Shown here in pieces: positions 32,051 through 42,546 of a DNA stretch of 64,000 nucleotides. The notes below the pieces were generated by a model. It saw nothing but the letters and a program-made list of their open reading frames with translations. It did no database searches and was not told the DNA's origin. A program made the translations under genes and the position numbers. The stretch is taken from assembly GCA_015847255.1 (NCBI GenBank), contig JADLZK010008224.1, positions 744,001-808,000 on the forward strand, in the 5' to 3' direction. The stretch is from Hyparrhenia diplandra. Taxonomy: Eukaryota > Streptophyta > Magnoliopsida > Poales > Poaceae. Numbering within the stretch: the first letter of the stretch is position 1; every line of letters begins with the position of its first letter.

Positions 32051-32657
32051 CTCTCCCTCTCTACCTTTCTGATTTGCCGGCAGGATGGATGCGGCGGCAG
32101 ATTCTCCTTGGTCACCGGTGGCGAAAGCGAGAGGAATAGCGAAAAACAGGGAGGCGGCGGTGGCGTGGAGGGCGTGAGGAAAGGTAAAAAGCCCTTGCCC
32201 CTTATCCCGCCAATTTATAACCAGGTGGAGACGGACGATGCGATTGATGGGTGACCGAACGGCCTCCCACGATCACCTTAACTCCTCCTAAAAAGCCGCG
32301 CCCACGACCCCATGACGCAACGGCCGTAAACCGAATAGCTAGAAGTTACAACGGCATCCTTTTCCAACGGACGCACGCAGCAGCCGAAGCTCGCCGTAGT
32401 CCCGGGGCGGTGGATCGAAGGCCGGCCCAACAAGGGTCCGACGGCCGCCCCGGCCCGCCTCGGAGCGAGGGGAGACATGGAGAGGTCCCAGCCGACTTAC
32501 GCCCCGCAAGCTCCGAATGCCGCAGGGCTCCTTGAACCGCGGTTCGAAGTCGCCGGTGACGATCAACCTCCCGCCTCCTCCTCGAGGAGGAAGAGACAAA
32601 GACGACCTCAAGATATGATCTCGAGGAAGTGCGAGATCAAGCCCCCGTAACATGAGG
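32051..32657. other. G1 region upstream of the antisense gene
   Basis: Non-coding promoter/leader of the antisense gene (TATA motif on minus near 32213-32222), then GC-rich sequence with no supportable gene. The last five bases before X4 are part of its target duplication. Confidence 0.5.
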
Positions 32658-32662
32658 TCGAT

Positions 32663-34342
32663 TGTTGACATTTCTTAGCGCAATCACTAGAAACAGGTTT
32701 AGAACCCATCTCTAATAACGGTGCGTAAATGTGCCGCTAACATTCCTAAGTGAAACCGCCATGTCGGTGATCACACTAGGAACATCAACGGTGATAGACC
32801 TTGCCAAAATAGATATTCATCCGCAAGCGCACGGATCTATCATTGTAGCATTTCACCCGGAGATATTCAGGGTATCGTTATTTATATTTTTCCAAAGGAA
32901 GGCATGGTGGAAAATGATCTAATAGAGACATGAACAAGATAACATGACGTGTAATGGACCAATGTTCATAACAGGGATTTAAGGGACGGTAACTTGATAA
33001 CTTGACACACTCACTCAAGCCAAACTCAAGGATAAAGATAAATAAGGAATAAAGAAAGTCCTAAATGGAGCATACAGATTCTAGTCATGGCTATGCATAG
33101 AACCAGTTGATAATCATGTAACACGCATGAGTAGGAGGTCGAGCCGAGAGTGAGATGGACAGAAGACCTTCCCGGTGCATACGCCCAATGAAAAGGCACT
33201 TTAGACTCCTACACAACATACGAACGTGGAGGGATTACAAAGGACGGACAGGGTCGTCACGACCCCTCGCCGCCTACCCTCACGACCGTGGCATGCCGTC
33301 ATATTCGAAGGATACCGCATCAGGACACCACGCCCGCATACAAGGACACTACTCATATCCCCATGGTCCCCACCCTACGGATGGACGGAATAGGACACGA
33401 GCAAGCCCGAAGGACACAACGAACCGCCACTCAAAGACAATCCGACACTACTCAATTATATTGCATGAATGGTTTAAGCATAAAGTTCTATGGCGATATC
33501 ATAACATAGAAACTATAGACTAGTTCATATATCATGATCATGTCAAGAGAACAACATGTTAGATCATAAGATAAATCATGAAGCATAGAAATAACATGAA
33601 GACCCTAATTCTAGTGCACAACCAAGATAAGATAAAGGGCAAGGCTTTGGAAGAATACCATAAGTAGATTTATTCACGGAATCCATCTTCCAAGGAGCCA
33701 AGCCCTCCTTGGTGGCTTTGCCTAGCTCCACATCCTACTAATCTACTAAGAGGAGGAAGAAGAAGAGTGGAGAGGAGAGAATGACTCTCTTTGTGAGGTG
33801 TGTGTGGAAGAAGGAGGAGAGGGGAGCTACTTATACACATGAGAGAGGAGGCAAAAGGACTAAACTACCCCTAAACCGACCTCAAGGACACGTCCAGGTA
33901 CGTTGAACCGAGCTCTCCACCACCGCACCGCCCTCCAGGCCAGTTAATGCACCGCCACGTCCAACCTGGGCTCGAATCGCCTCGGGATGGGTGCGCGGGC
34001 GCACCTTGGGGTGCGGCCGCACCCACTGGCTCGGCCCGCCCGGTCTCGGCGTGGTGTCGTGTCTGGGCCTCGAAAAGTGTTTGGGTGACGTTTGCTTTCG
34101 GCCCATCTTTGGCATTTCAGTCCATTTCCACTCGGGCTTGTGATCTTTCGAAAAATACTTTCGTGGTCGCGCCTTTTGGTCGTATTTCCACCTGTTTTTA
34201 TTATAAATACTACAAAATACATTTTGGATACTACAAGTGGAAATATGTTAGTAATAAATGTATATGAGTATAAAAGGTATAGTTTTACTCCCTTTATGGT
34301 AGTAGGTTGACGGAAAAAATATGTCATTAGTGACCGTCAACA
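32663..34342 (-). mobile_element. Solo LTR X4 with perfect target duplication
   Basis: Starts TGTTGACATTTCTTAGCGC and ends GTGACCGTCAACA, flanked by TCGAT at 32658-32662 and 34343-34347. It is 1680 bp, the full size of the X1 LTR family, with no internal coding, so it is a clean solo LTR from LTR-LTR recombination. A minus-strand TATA motif (gtgtataagtagctc) is near 33825-33838. The orientation is the same as X1. Confidence 0.9.
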
Positions 34343-34347
34343 TCGAT

Positions 34348-34665
34348 CCACTAGCCGATCGGACGAACGAGCCGACAAGCTCGGACCTCACTCGAACCAC
34401 CGCTAACAAATTTCATCGAGCATCCAATCTCGCCAACGAGGTAAGATCGGACACGAGCTCATCCCACCCCTCGACGCAGGGAAGAACGGGCGCGAATGAA
34501 AAATGAAAAATTCAAGCCTCCCCGAGAACATACCGTTCTCGAGGAGCCTCGGGGGCTACACCCGCGGGTGCGCCTTCTCGTGCACCACCCCATAACCAAA
34601 CACCACGACTTCAGTTGAGAGCGCTTGGGAAAAAAAAAACGACTCCCCAAATGCTCGTGGGCCAC
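34348..34665 (+). mobile_element. G1 3' untranslated region
   Basis: Short GC-rich stretch before the 3' LTR. It holds gcctcgggggctac (34545-34558), a polypurine-like motif, and a local inverted repeat gagaacatacc/gttctcgagg. No coding is supported. Confidence 0.55.
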
Positions 34666-36059
34666 TGTCGGGGACCAAAATCATGGATCCCCAACTAAGC
34701 CGATCTAGGCTTAGGCCCGGCGACGAGCCAATCAAGCACGCATGAAAGCAGGACTAAGCACGGGGGGCCACTTTGGGCTCGGGCCCCGCCGAACGAGCTC
34801 CCGGGCGCATACGCGAAAGACCGCCCTCGAGCGAGCTCAGAGCTCGTTCGCCGGGCGAGAGCCCAGCGGCTCGAGCTCAGGGCCAATTCCTTCGTCCCCG
34901 AACGGCTCGGGGCTACCCAGCGGGACCAAGTCAGCCCCAAGCTCGTGACGCTATCCGAGCTCGCGGGCCCACCTCGGGACAATGTCGGGGCTCGGGAGCG
35001 AGCTCCGCACCTACTACGTCAAGCTCCGCGGTCCTACAAGGCCAAACGACTTCGACCCGACTAAATGCGAGCACGAGCCCGGGTGATAGGGGCCAGGCTA
35101 TCTACGCCGTGTCGACTCATCATTCACGGCCCCCCCTCAATCTCGACCGGGGACCGGGGAAGTCCAATCTATTGCCGATCCGAGCAGGAGGCTTTCGAAG
35201 CACCATACCGAGCCACGCAGCCTCATAGCTATGGTGCGCCGTCCCGACGACCCACGGACATGACTCGACCATTGGGATGCGGGGTTTCGCGTCCCGCCAA
35301 CCGCGCTGCACAAAAGGGATCTTTCCCCGAGCTCTCCGTCCACACACGTTTTGCTATGCCTCGCCCAGATTCACACGCCCGACGGCGCGCGGCCGCAATG
35401 TCGCAGCGGTGTGAGGTCGCGGTGGGTCGGAGGCGTGCTCGACGACCAATGGGACGCCTCCCTATCCGTAATACTCGATTGAAGCATAAGCGGGCACGCC
35501 GTCATCATTGCAGGGCGGCGAGCTCCTAAGCTTCGCCCAGACGGGCCCCGGACACCGAGATTCCCACGCCAACCTCCTCTACGCCGAGCAGGATAGCAAG
35601 GCAGGCTATGAAGCAAGGGGAAAGCCGGCGCGCACGCGTAGGCGACATCTCGGCGTGCCCTGCTACCGGCACATTTTATACTTTACCCCTTACTCTAAGC
35701 CTTCTCCTGTGGCACCCTCATGTACGCCCCTTGGACTATAAAAGGGGCACCTTGGCCATCGGGAGGAGGCAGGATCATCGACAACTGAAGCAACTCAGCT
35801 CACTCTCCACTCTCACTACACTCTCCATGATATTGGCATCTGCCTCAATCACAGAGACTTGGGAGCTTGCTCTCTCTCTCGACTAAGCTTGTAGCCACCC
35901 CTCTACGAGCATTTGAGCTCGGACTAGTGACTCCGACTGGACGTAGGGCACCGATTTGCCTGAACCAGTATAAACCCTGTGTCATTTATCTCTTGAGCTA
36001 GGCCATCGAAGCACGCACTTGCCAGTTGGTTACTGTGACCGTGGTATTAGACCACGACA
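34666..36059 (+). mobile_element. G1 3' LTR
   Basis: Starts TGTCGGGGACCAAAATCAT and ends TTAGACCACGACA (1394 bp). The TATA box is ctataaaagg at 35736-35745. It matches the two-part 5' LTR throughout: the GC-rich first kilobase differs mainly by small insertions and deletions, while the last ~350 bp differ by only a few substitutions. Confidence 0.87.
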
Positions 36060-36816
36060 CATTCCTTCTTTGTCTTCTATCTCAGCTCTTGCCAATGCAT
36101 CATCCCCAAAACCTAGATATTCTTGAGCGCTTCCATTGCCACCACCACTGCTCTTGCCTTCATTGCCTTTGTTGCCGCTATCCATCCACTGCGCATACAC
36201 CCGTTGGGAGTAGTAGCGAGATGGGAAGAGGGCAAAGCTCCAAGATCAATAAGAAGAAGGTGGGAGTGAAGCAGCTCGATGTCATTGAAAACCAAGATTA
36301 CGTCAAGATGAGAGCTGCAGTAAGTATTTGGTGGAGCCGATTACAAAACCAGAGGCTTTGAAGGAGTTGGCGGATCAAGGCCTTCTCTCGTGATCGGGAA
36401 CTCGGAGAGTGGAAAGAGCCCGGTGAGCATCGAGTTCCTTGTCTTCACCTGGCGAGATTGTTATGTTTGTTCCTTTCATCCATGCTGGTCTGAGTCTCCC
36501 TGCGTCTCCTTTTCTTCGCGATTTCTTGTGTTATAACAGCTTAAAGCTGAACCATCTCAACCCCAACTATGTTCTTCATCTTTCGGTCTTGGTACACTTG
36601 TGCGAGACCTATATTGGCATTCCCCTCCATCACCTTTGTTTCGTTACTTCTTTCACCTCAAGCCTCAACCAAAAAGTTCCTAGATTAATGTTCTTGGCGG
36701 GGCTAGCATTCAATTTCGCTAAGGGAGAAGGCGGTTATTCGACTATACACTAGTCGACGCGTCGTGGATTGGAGGGCCTGGTTCTATGCTGACAACATGA
36801 TCCCGGTGTTGGAGGT
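36060..36816 (+). pseudogene. Antisense gene of G0, exon part 1 (putative gypsy-type transposon domain)
   Basis: ATG at 36222 opens MGRGQSSKINKKKVGVKQLD, then after a shift LVEPITKPEALKELADQGLL. 36448-36700 encodes GEIVMFVPFIHAGLSLPASP, FLRDFLCYNSLKLNHLNPNY and VHLCETYIGIPLHH, matching the 'putative gypsy type transposon' (Transposase_28, PF04195) domain known from antisense ORFs of grass gypsy elements. The role is unknown. The gene runs opposite to G0's LTR orientation, is preceded (before G1 inserted) by a TATA motif near 10170, and is cut at 36816 by the Reina-like element. Stops and one shift are present. Confidence 0.75.
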
Positions 36817-37079
36817 TGTTACGACCTTGGTAACCAGAAGGACAAGCGGCGTACACGCACAGCGATGGAGCCCGGCGGAAGCCGACTTCGAAGAAGAGCT
36901 CCGGGAGAACCCCGGCGAAGAAGAAAGGAAATGTTTGTTTGTTTTTGCTTAGCTGTCCGCCCTTCCGCCCACACAATCGTTCTTATGCGATTCTATTTGG
37001 AAACTCGGCCGGAGCCCAATACACCCATGCGACGCGCAGGCCTATGGGCCCATTATCCCATACCGCCCGATTCATAACA
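36817..37079 (-). mobile_element. Reina-like element, 3' LTR
   Basis: Plus strand reads TGTTACGACCTTGG...CCCGATTCATAACA. It pairs with 41585-41853, with visible substitutions and small indels, so the insertion is not very recent. Confidence 0.87.
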
Positions 37080-37084
37080 TGCCC

Positions 37085-38350
37085 TCCCGCTTAACTTGCG
37101 TCATGTCCTCGTGGCGCGTTATCAACTGGCTTCGCCCGGCAAGAATCGAGAGACCACGTAAGATGGCTTCTAGGACGCCCGAGGAGAGGGACATGTGTCT
37201 TGTTGCACTTTGACCGATGAAATGAGGCGACCACCCTTGACATGATGATGGTGAGCCAGCACTTGTACCGTGGTAAGGACTCATTCAGCAACAAATGAAG
37301 ATCAGCATCACTTGATAGAGTTGCCGATGGAGGAATGGCCTTCTTGAGTCGAGAAACATGTAACACAGGGTGGATTTTACTAGAAGCAGGGAGTTGAAGT
37401 TTATAAGCCACCTTACCGACTGCTTGTAGGATGAGATAAGGCCCAAAATATTTGTAGCTCACCTTGTGATTAGCGGGGGACGAGCAAATGCATTGCTGAA
37501 TATGAGGTCGTAATTTGACATATACCCGTCCCCAACAACAAATGATCTCTCCTACCTATGCCGATCACCTGATGTTTCATGCGCGTTGTTGTGCCTAGTT
37601 GAGGTTAAACTGAATATGTTGCATAATTGTATTGCGAGACTGCATCCACTCTTGCAAGTCAGCAGGTGAACAAGCATCAGCGAGTGTAATGCCAAAATGC
37701 TTAGGAGGATGACCATATAAGGCTTCAAAAGATGTATGACCATGAGCAGAGTGGTAGGTAGTATTATACCAGAATTCGGCCAGATGTATCCATTATGCCC
37801 AATGACTAGGACAATCATGAACCATGCATCGCAAATACGTTTCCAGACATTGGTTGAGACGTTCAGTTTGGCCGTCTGTTTGTGGATGATAAGCAGAGCT
37901 CATATTGAGAGTAGTATCTGTCAGTTTGAAAAGCTCTTGCCATAATGCACTAGTAAAGACCCTATCTCGACCCGAGATAATGCAAGAGGGCATACCATGC
38001 AGTTTGTAAATGTGGCTAAGAAAAGCTTGAGCAACGGAATGCGCAGTATATGGATGAGTCAAGTGCATATTTGGTTAGTTTATCAATGACAACTAGGGTG
38101 GTGTCATACATTTTGGATTTTGGCAGGCCGTCGATGAAGTCTAAACTGATTGTGTGCCATGCATGGGGTGGAACAGGAAGAGGTTGTAGGAGACTGTGTC
38201 GACGGTGTTCGATTTGGCTTGAGCACATACCTCACACTTGGAAATATAGTCCTCGTATAGATTTTTTTCATATTGGGCCATGCAAAGCGAGCTTTAATCT
38301 TATGATAAGTTGCTGTGATGCCCTTTGTGACCACCAAGGCCACTAGAATG
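37085..38350 (-). pseudogene. Reina-like integrase
   Basis: Core domain in minus frames: HTISLDFIDGLPKSKMYDTT (38190-38130) with the first catalytic Asp, MPSCIISGRDRVFTSALWQE (about 37990-37930) with the second, and YHPQTDGQTERLNQCLE (37880-37830) with the catalytic Glu. The C-terminal region holds MSYKYFGPYLILQAVGKVAY and IHPVLHVSRLKKAIPPS (37462-37310), the segment before the chromodomain in chromoviruses. A chromodomain itself is not clearly readable beyond this. Stops and shifts interrupt the enzyme. Confidence 0.85.
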
Positions 38351-39060
38351 TAAGGCTAGCATGACTGCTTGTTGAGCTTCCACATGATTACCCAACCAAA
38401 TTCTATTGTTGTACTTGATAAGTCCATGACAAAGTGTAAATCCTTTATCATTTGATCCAAATAATACTAAGCTCATCAATAACCTTTTTAGTCCGATCAT
38501 CCTTAGTATTGCCCTCCACAATAATCTCGAGCCATCTTGGAGTACACATGGAAACAGCAAGCAGTTGAGAGGATTCAGGTGACCTTGACAAAGCATCGCC
38601 AGCTGACCTTATTGTCCGGTCCCTTTTTATATGATTTTTGTAACGCAAACCCATCAGTTTAATAAATGCCTTCAATTTGCAACCCTTCATGCAATTTCGC
38701 TTAGTGAGATGAATTAGGCTCTTATGTTTGTAGATATTGCTTCCACTGGTAATCGCCATGATGAGAGCAAGGCACTCTTTTTCATAAGTGGAAAGAGCCC
38801 GCGCTTTAGGACCTGGGGGCCTTGATGAGAAAGGCAACAGGATGACCCTCTTGAGAAAGGGACAGCACCTATACCCAGATTGGAAGCATTAGTCTCCACT
38901 GTAAAAGACTTATTGAAATTAGGCAATCTTTGGGACATGAGCATTAATGAGTGCTTGTTTAAGAGTATCAAAACATGTTTGCAGATTTGGTGTCCAATGG
39001 AATAGAGTGTCCTTTTTTCAAAGAAATCTGCCGGTGGCTTACCGCTAATGACACCATAAC
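38351..39060 (-). pseudogene. Reina-like RNase H
   Basis: KSFTVETNASNLGIGAV (38915-38860) is the RNase H start; Asn stands where the catalytic Asp of the usual ETDAS is expected. STYEKECLALIMAI (about 38790-38750) follows in another frame, and ALSRSPES (38590) marks the usual end of the domain before the integrase zinc-binding region. Frameshifts are present. Confidence 0.78.
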
Positions 39061-39870
39061 CTTTAACAAACTTCTGTAGTAGCCCGAGAGTCCCGAAATC
39101 CTCTCATTTGTTTAACATTGGTTGGTTGGGGCCAATCAGCTACTACCTGTATTTTCCTTGGGTCTGTAGAAACACCCTGCCCACTGATGATATGACCAAG
39201 GTATTCTAAGTTGGACTGCCCAAATAGACATTTGGATTTCTTCAGTAACAACCGATTTTCCTTAAGAATGGTGAAGACTTGCTCCGGATGTTTAACATGC
39301 TCCTCCGGGGTGGGGCTATAAATCGAGGATATCATCAACAAATACCGTAACACATTTTCTCAATAAGGGTTGAAAGATAGTGTTCATTAATGATTGAAAT
39401 GTGGGAGGAGCATTTGTAAGACCAAAGGGCATAACTCTAAACTCCCAATGACCATTGTGAGTTCGAATGTTGTTTTTGGTTCATCTTCAAGTAGCAATCT
39501 GATTTGATGATAACCTAAGCGCATATCCAACTCGTGAACCGAAAGTGACTCCTTGCGGCTCATCTAATGAAGAGGGTACTTGTTTTTAATTGTGATATTG
39601 TTGAGTTTCCTGTAATCAACATAAAATCTCCAACTGCCATCCTTTTTCTTAACCAAAATAATTGGAGAAGCAAAAGGACTTTGACTAGGCTTGATAATAC
39701 CATTGGTAAGCATATCCTTGATTTGCCTTCCAATTTCATCTTTCTCGAGAAGGTGAGTATCTATTAGGCTTGACATTGACAGGTTTAACTCCAGGAATGA
39801 GAGGAATGTTATGGTCAAATGATCTTTGTGGTGGCAGGGAAGTAGGATCTTGAAACAACTATGCATTCTT
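39061..39870 (-). pseudogene. Reina-like reverse transcriptase
   Basis: RT motifs in order on the minus strand: MLTNGIIKPSQSPFASPIIL and VKKKDGSWRFYVDYRKLNNI (about 39700-39590), then TVFVDDI (39345-39325), the catalytic YxDD motif in the FVDD form with both Asp present. EHVKHPEQVFTILKENRLLL and KSKCLFGQSNLEYLGHIISG follow (39300-39190). A frameshift and stops separate the parts. FYVDYRKLN replaces the more usual FCVDYRxLN. Confidence 0.87.
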
Positions 39871-40899
39871 GATTACTAGATCTTGGATAGGGTCAGGATT
39901 TGTAGATCGCATTGGTTCCTCATAAGATTGACACAAGTAGATCATATGAGCTAACCCCCTTTCTTGATGAGGCCTTTTGTTTTTCTGGCCTTGATCTTAG
40001 GGCCTGTGGATAGATTATCCTTCACACCCTTCAGACATATTCTGGCACCATTATGACTGAACCTAAGCAATTTCCTTTTCCAATGAATCTACATAGGACT
40101 ATGATCCTCCAACCAATCCATGCCAAGGACTAGATCATAGAGAGGTAGAGGCAGCACCCTAGCGTCAATAGTGAATACCTTCAGAAGTGACCATAGAATC
40201 TGTTAGCATAATATCTAGATACTCTTGCAGCACATGTAGAGAAACTATGTCAGGGCACTTATGATTGCGTCCCTATTTTTCACCACATTTCATACAAAGG
40301 CCTTGAGCACACCTCGGGCAACTAAGAGAAGCAAATTTGTCTTCCCATTTTGGCTTGGTTTCATCCGGATTAACCCCCAAAAACACCAGCCGAGGAGCAA
40401 CCGGTGGTTTTCCAGGAAACTTGTTAACATCCTTTTAATTATGACGCTGGAATGGTTTTTGGTGAGCTTCCATCACATTTTCATGCAACAGAGCCGAGAG
40501 ACGATTGCGGATCAATCGTTTCGGTTTATGCAAAGACTAGAGCGGCTCGAATATCGCATGCAAACCTTGCAAAAATTTACTAACAGAGAACACATCATCT
40601 AAAATCGTTATGAACTAAGACTTTGTGCATAGCTAAGACAAACCTATCATAATACTCTTGGACTGTGGATGTCATTCTAATGTTTAACAGATCCTGCATG
40701 GAATTTTGATATAAATCTTTGCCAAATTTGGACTCAATCTGCTACACACAAATCGACCCAACTATCCACACGATCTTTGGGCCTCATAAGTCCTGTAGAA
40801 CCATAGCTGTGTAATGCCCTTAAAATGCAGAGTAGCAAATGGTGCCCAACGATGTACTGGCACATTAAACATGTCAAAGTATTTTTCAACGTTTTCCTT
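39871..40899 (-). pseudogene. Reina-like protease and gag C-terminal region
   Basis: LYDLVLGMDWLEDHSPM (about 40145-40095, minus) is the end of the gypsy protease domain (LGMDWL motif). Upstream, gag sequence resembling the 'W...F' capsid region is spread over several frames up to 40899, with many stops. The active-site D-x-G is not clearly readable. Confidence 0.65.
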
Positions 40900-41362
40900 C
40901 CAAATTCTAGGGTTGAACCATCGAATTTGGGGAATTCAAAATTTTAGGTAAACGAAATTCCTTATGAGGATGATTATGATAGATATGAGCAGTATCGTGC
41001 GTATGAGCCTGACAGATAAGAGTAGTATGAGGAATGACCAAAGACTTAGAAGAGGAAACATGTAACTGACCATTGGCCAGGGGTGGATGCAGGATCGGAG
41101 GCCTGACATCAGACCCCTGTGCTTGAGAGTCAACGCCGTGGTCAACAACGACCCGCCCCCTCTTCCTCGCTGGCCGGGGCCCTAGGGCGGAGCGGAGGTC
41201 GCCCAACACCGCAACACGTGAAGTGAGAGTACGATGATCCTTGCTCAACGCAGCACTCATGCCCTCGACGTCTGGATGCCAAGTGTTGAAGGTCTCCATG
41301 AGCTTCATCATCGAGGCCATCTGAGCGGCCAGGGCATCGAGCTTGGATTCAGCGGTCGCCAT
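40900..41362 (-). pseudogene. Reina-like Gag N-terminal part
   Basis: Minus ATG at 41362 begins MATAESKLDALAAQMASMMK, a helical N-terminus typical of chromovirus Gag. HKEFRLPKI near 40945, just ahead of the capsid domain, resembles the conserved 'R.PK..FP.FDG' entry. An open frame of about 150 codons then shifts. Confidence 0.7.
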
Positions 41363-41584
41363 GCGCGAGGTAAGTGTAGGACCGCGCGCCAGCGATGATA
41401 CTGCTGATAGGGAAGCAAGTAGGAGATGCACGGTGTGGATCCGAAGTCTCGTGGTGGATTGGCAAAGTGGGAATCGAATTTGTGGCAGAATCGAGGAAAA
41501 CGAACGCCGATGGATCTCACCGTATAGAGGAATAGATGAAGGGAAGGATGGAGGCGAAGGATTGGACTGGTGATGGATACCAAA

Positions 41585-41853
41585 TGTTACGACCTTGGTA
41601 AACGGAAGGGGCCGGGCGCATTAACGCATGACGATGGAGCCCGACGGAAGCCGAATGCGCTAAAGCAAAGCACGGGAGAAACCCCCTAAGAAGAAAGGAA
41701 ATGTTTGTTTGTTTTTGCTTAGCTGTCCAACCTTCCACCCACACAGCTATTCTTATGCAATTCTAATTGGAAACTCGGCCGAAGCCCAATACACCCATGC
41801 GACGCGCAGGCCGACTTACAGGCCCATTATCCCATACCGCCCAGTTCATAACA
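41585..41853 (-). mobile_element. Reina-like element, 5' LTR
   Basis: TGTTACGACC...CAGTTCATAACA, 269 bp; see the paired LTR at 36817-37079. Confidence 0.87.
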
Positions 41854-42533
41854 GAGGTCCATAACAATTTTCCTTCGGTCGTCACTGACTGGTGGGAGAA
41901 GGAAGCTCGGTGGGAGAAGGAAGCTCTGATGACTGAGGAGCTTGAAAGGATCCAGCCTCTCTTCCAACGGATCAAGATCCTCAGGCTGCGGGATTTAACC
42001 GGAGTTGGCATTGTTGCTAGCTTCATTTGATGCCAAGTGCAACCTTTGATGGCCAGGGATCACTACGGCTTTGACTATACTAGTCCTGAAGATCCTTATC
42101 GGATGGTGCCTTCCACGGAGCTAATGGAGGCAGAGGTGTTGAAGCGTCTCTAGAAGATTTTGAAAGATGTTGTTGAAGTGCCAGTCTGAGTTGAAGAGTA
42201 TGATAGTGAGGATCTGCCACTAGATGTAAGTGCCTTATTTATGCTGCTTGAATTCTTGTTTGTTTTGTTGATAGTACTCATCTTGCAATGTTGACTTGAT
42301 GCAGCATCTAGGGTGAAACTTTGATGATTTGCAGTAGTTGCCCACTGCCAGGGCAGCTAAAGAAGCCTGTACCCAAGGGGGCCTCGATGGAGTGGGTGGA
42401 TCCAGTGCTATGGCTATTTTCCCAGGTATTTCTGAAAGGGGCTCGAAGCTGGAGTATGTGGGCTATTGCCCGATTTGTGCCTCAGGGTACCTGGTCCTCC
42501 GGGAAGAGGGCACTAGAGGATAGCTCCGTCTCT
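41854..42533 (+). pseudogene. Antisense gene of G0, part 2, with a recognisable intron
   Basis: Continues the gene interrupted at 36816: VTDWWEKEARWEKEALMTEE and LERIQPLFQRIKILRLRDLT (41879-41998), then ARDHYGFDYTSPEDPYRMVP (42051-42110), matching the later part of the putative gypsy-type transposon protein. A canonical intron is likely at 42226-42304 (GTAAGT...TGCAG). A final open part, 42305-42530, includes EWVDPVLWLFSQVFLKGARS. Stops at about 42028 and 42150 mark decay. The stretch ends where the CACTA transposon begins. Confidence 0.68.
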
Positions 42534-42546
42534 CACTAGTAGAGAA

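Larger units (their letters stand above)
10191..36059 (+). mobile_element. Tat/Retand-type gypsy retrotransposon (G1), heavily nested
   Basis: Two matching LTRs (5' LTR in two parts, 10191-10982 and 19552-20183; 3' LTR 34666-36059) bracket gag, protease, reverse transcriptase, RNase H and integrase remnants on the plus strand, plus an antisense gene on the minus strand. Removing X1, a copia solo LTR, fragment W and X4 leaves roughly 13 kb, in the range of Tat-lineage elements. Putative target duplication is catt/cattc (10187-10190 and 36060-36064), imperfect. It inserted between the promoter and the body of the antisense gene of G0. All reading frames are broken, so it is dead. Confidence 0.82.
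36817..41853 (-). mobile_element. Reina-like gypsy retrotransposon, complete with LTRs
   Basis: LTRs 36817-37079 (263 bp) and 41585-41853 (269 bp), ends TGTTACG...CATAACA, flanked by a perfect 5-bp duplication GAGGT (36812-36816 and 41854-41858). A purine tract (aagcgggagggca, minus) lies at 37080-37092, and a ttggtatc primer-site-like sequence is next to the right LTR (41576-41584). Total length 5037 bp, short LTRs and gag-pol order on the minus strand fit the Reina-type chromoviruses. All domains carry frameshifts or stops. Confidence 0.88.

Noticed and set aside
10185..36064. A perfect target duplication for G1
   Set aside because: Left ctcatt and right cattcc share only catt and the LTR start is degraded, so I list it as imperfect rather than proven.
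37085..37300. A chromodomain at the end of the Reina-like integrase
   Set aside because: The region is in the right place, but no chromodomain motif is readable through the frameshifts.
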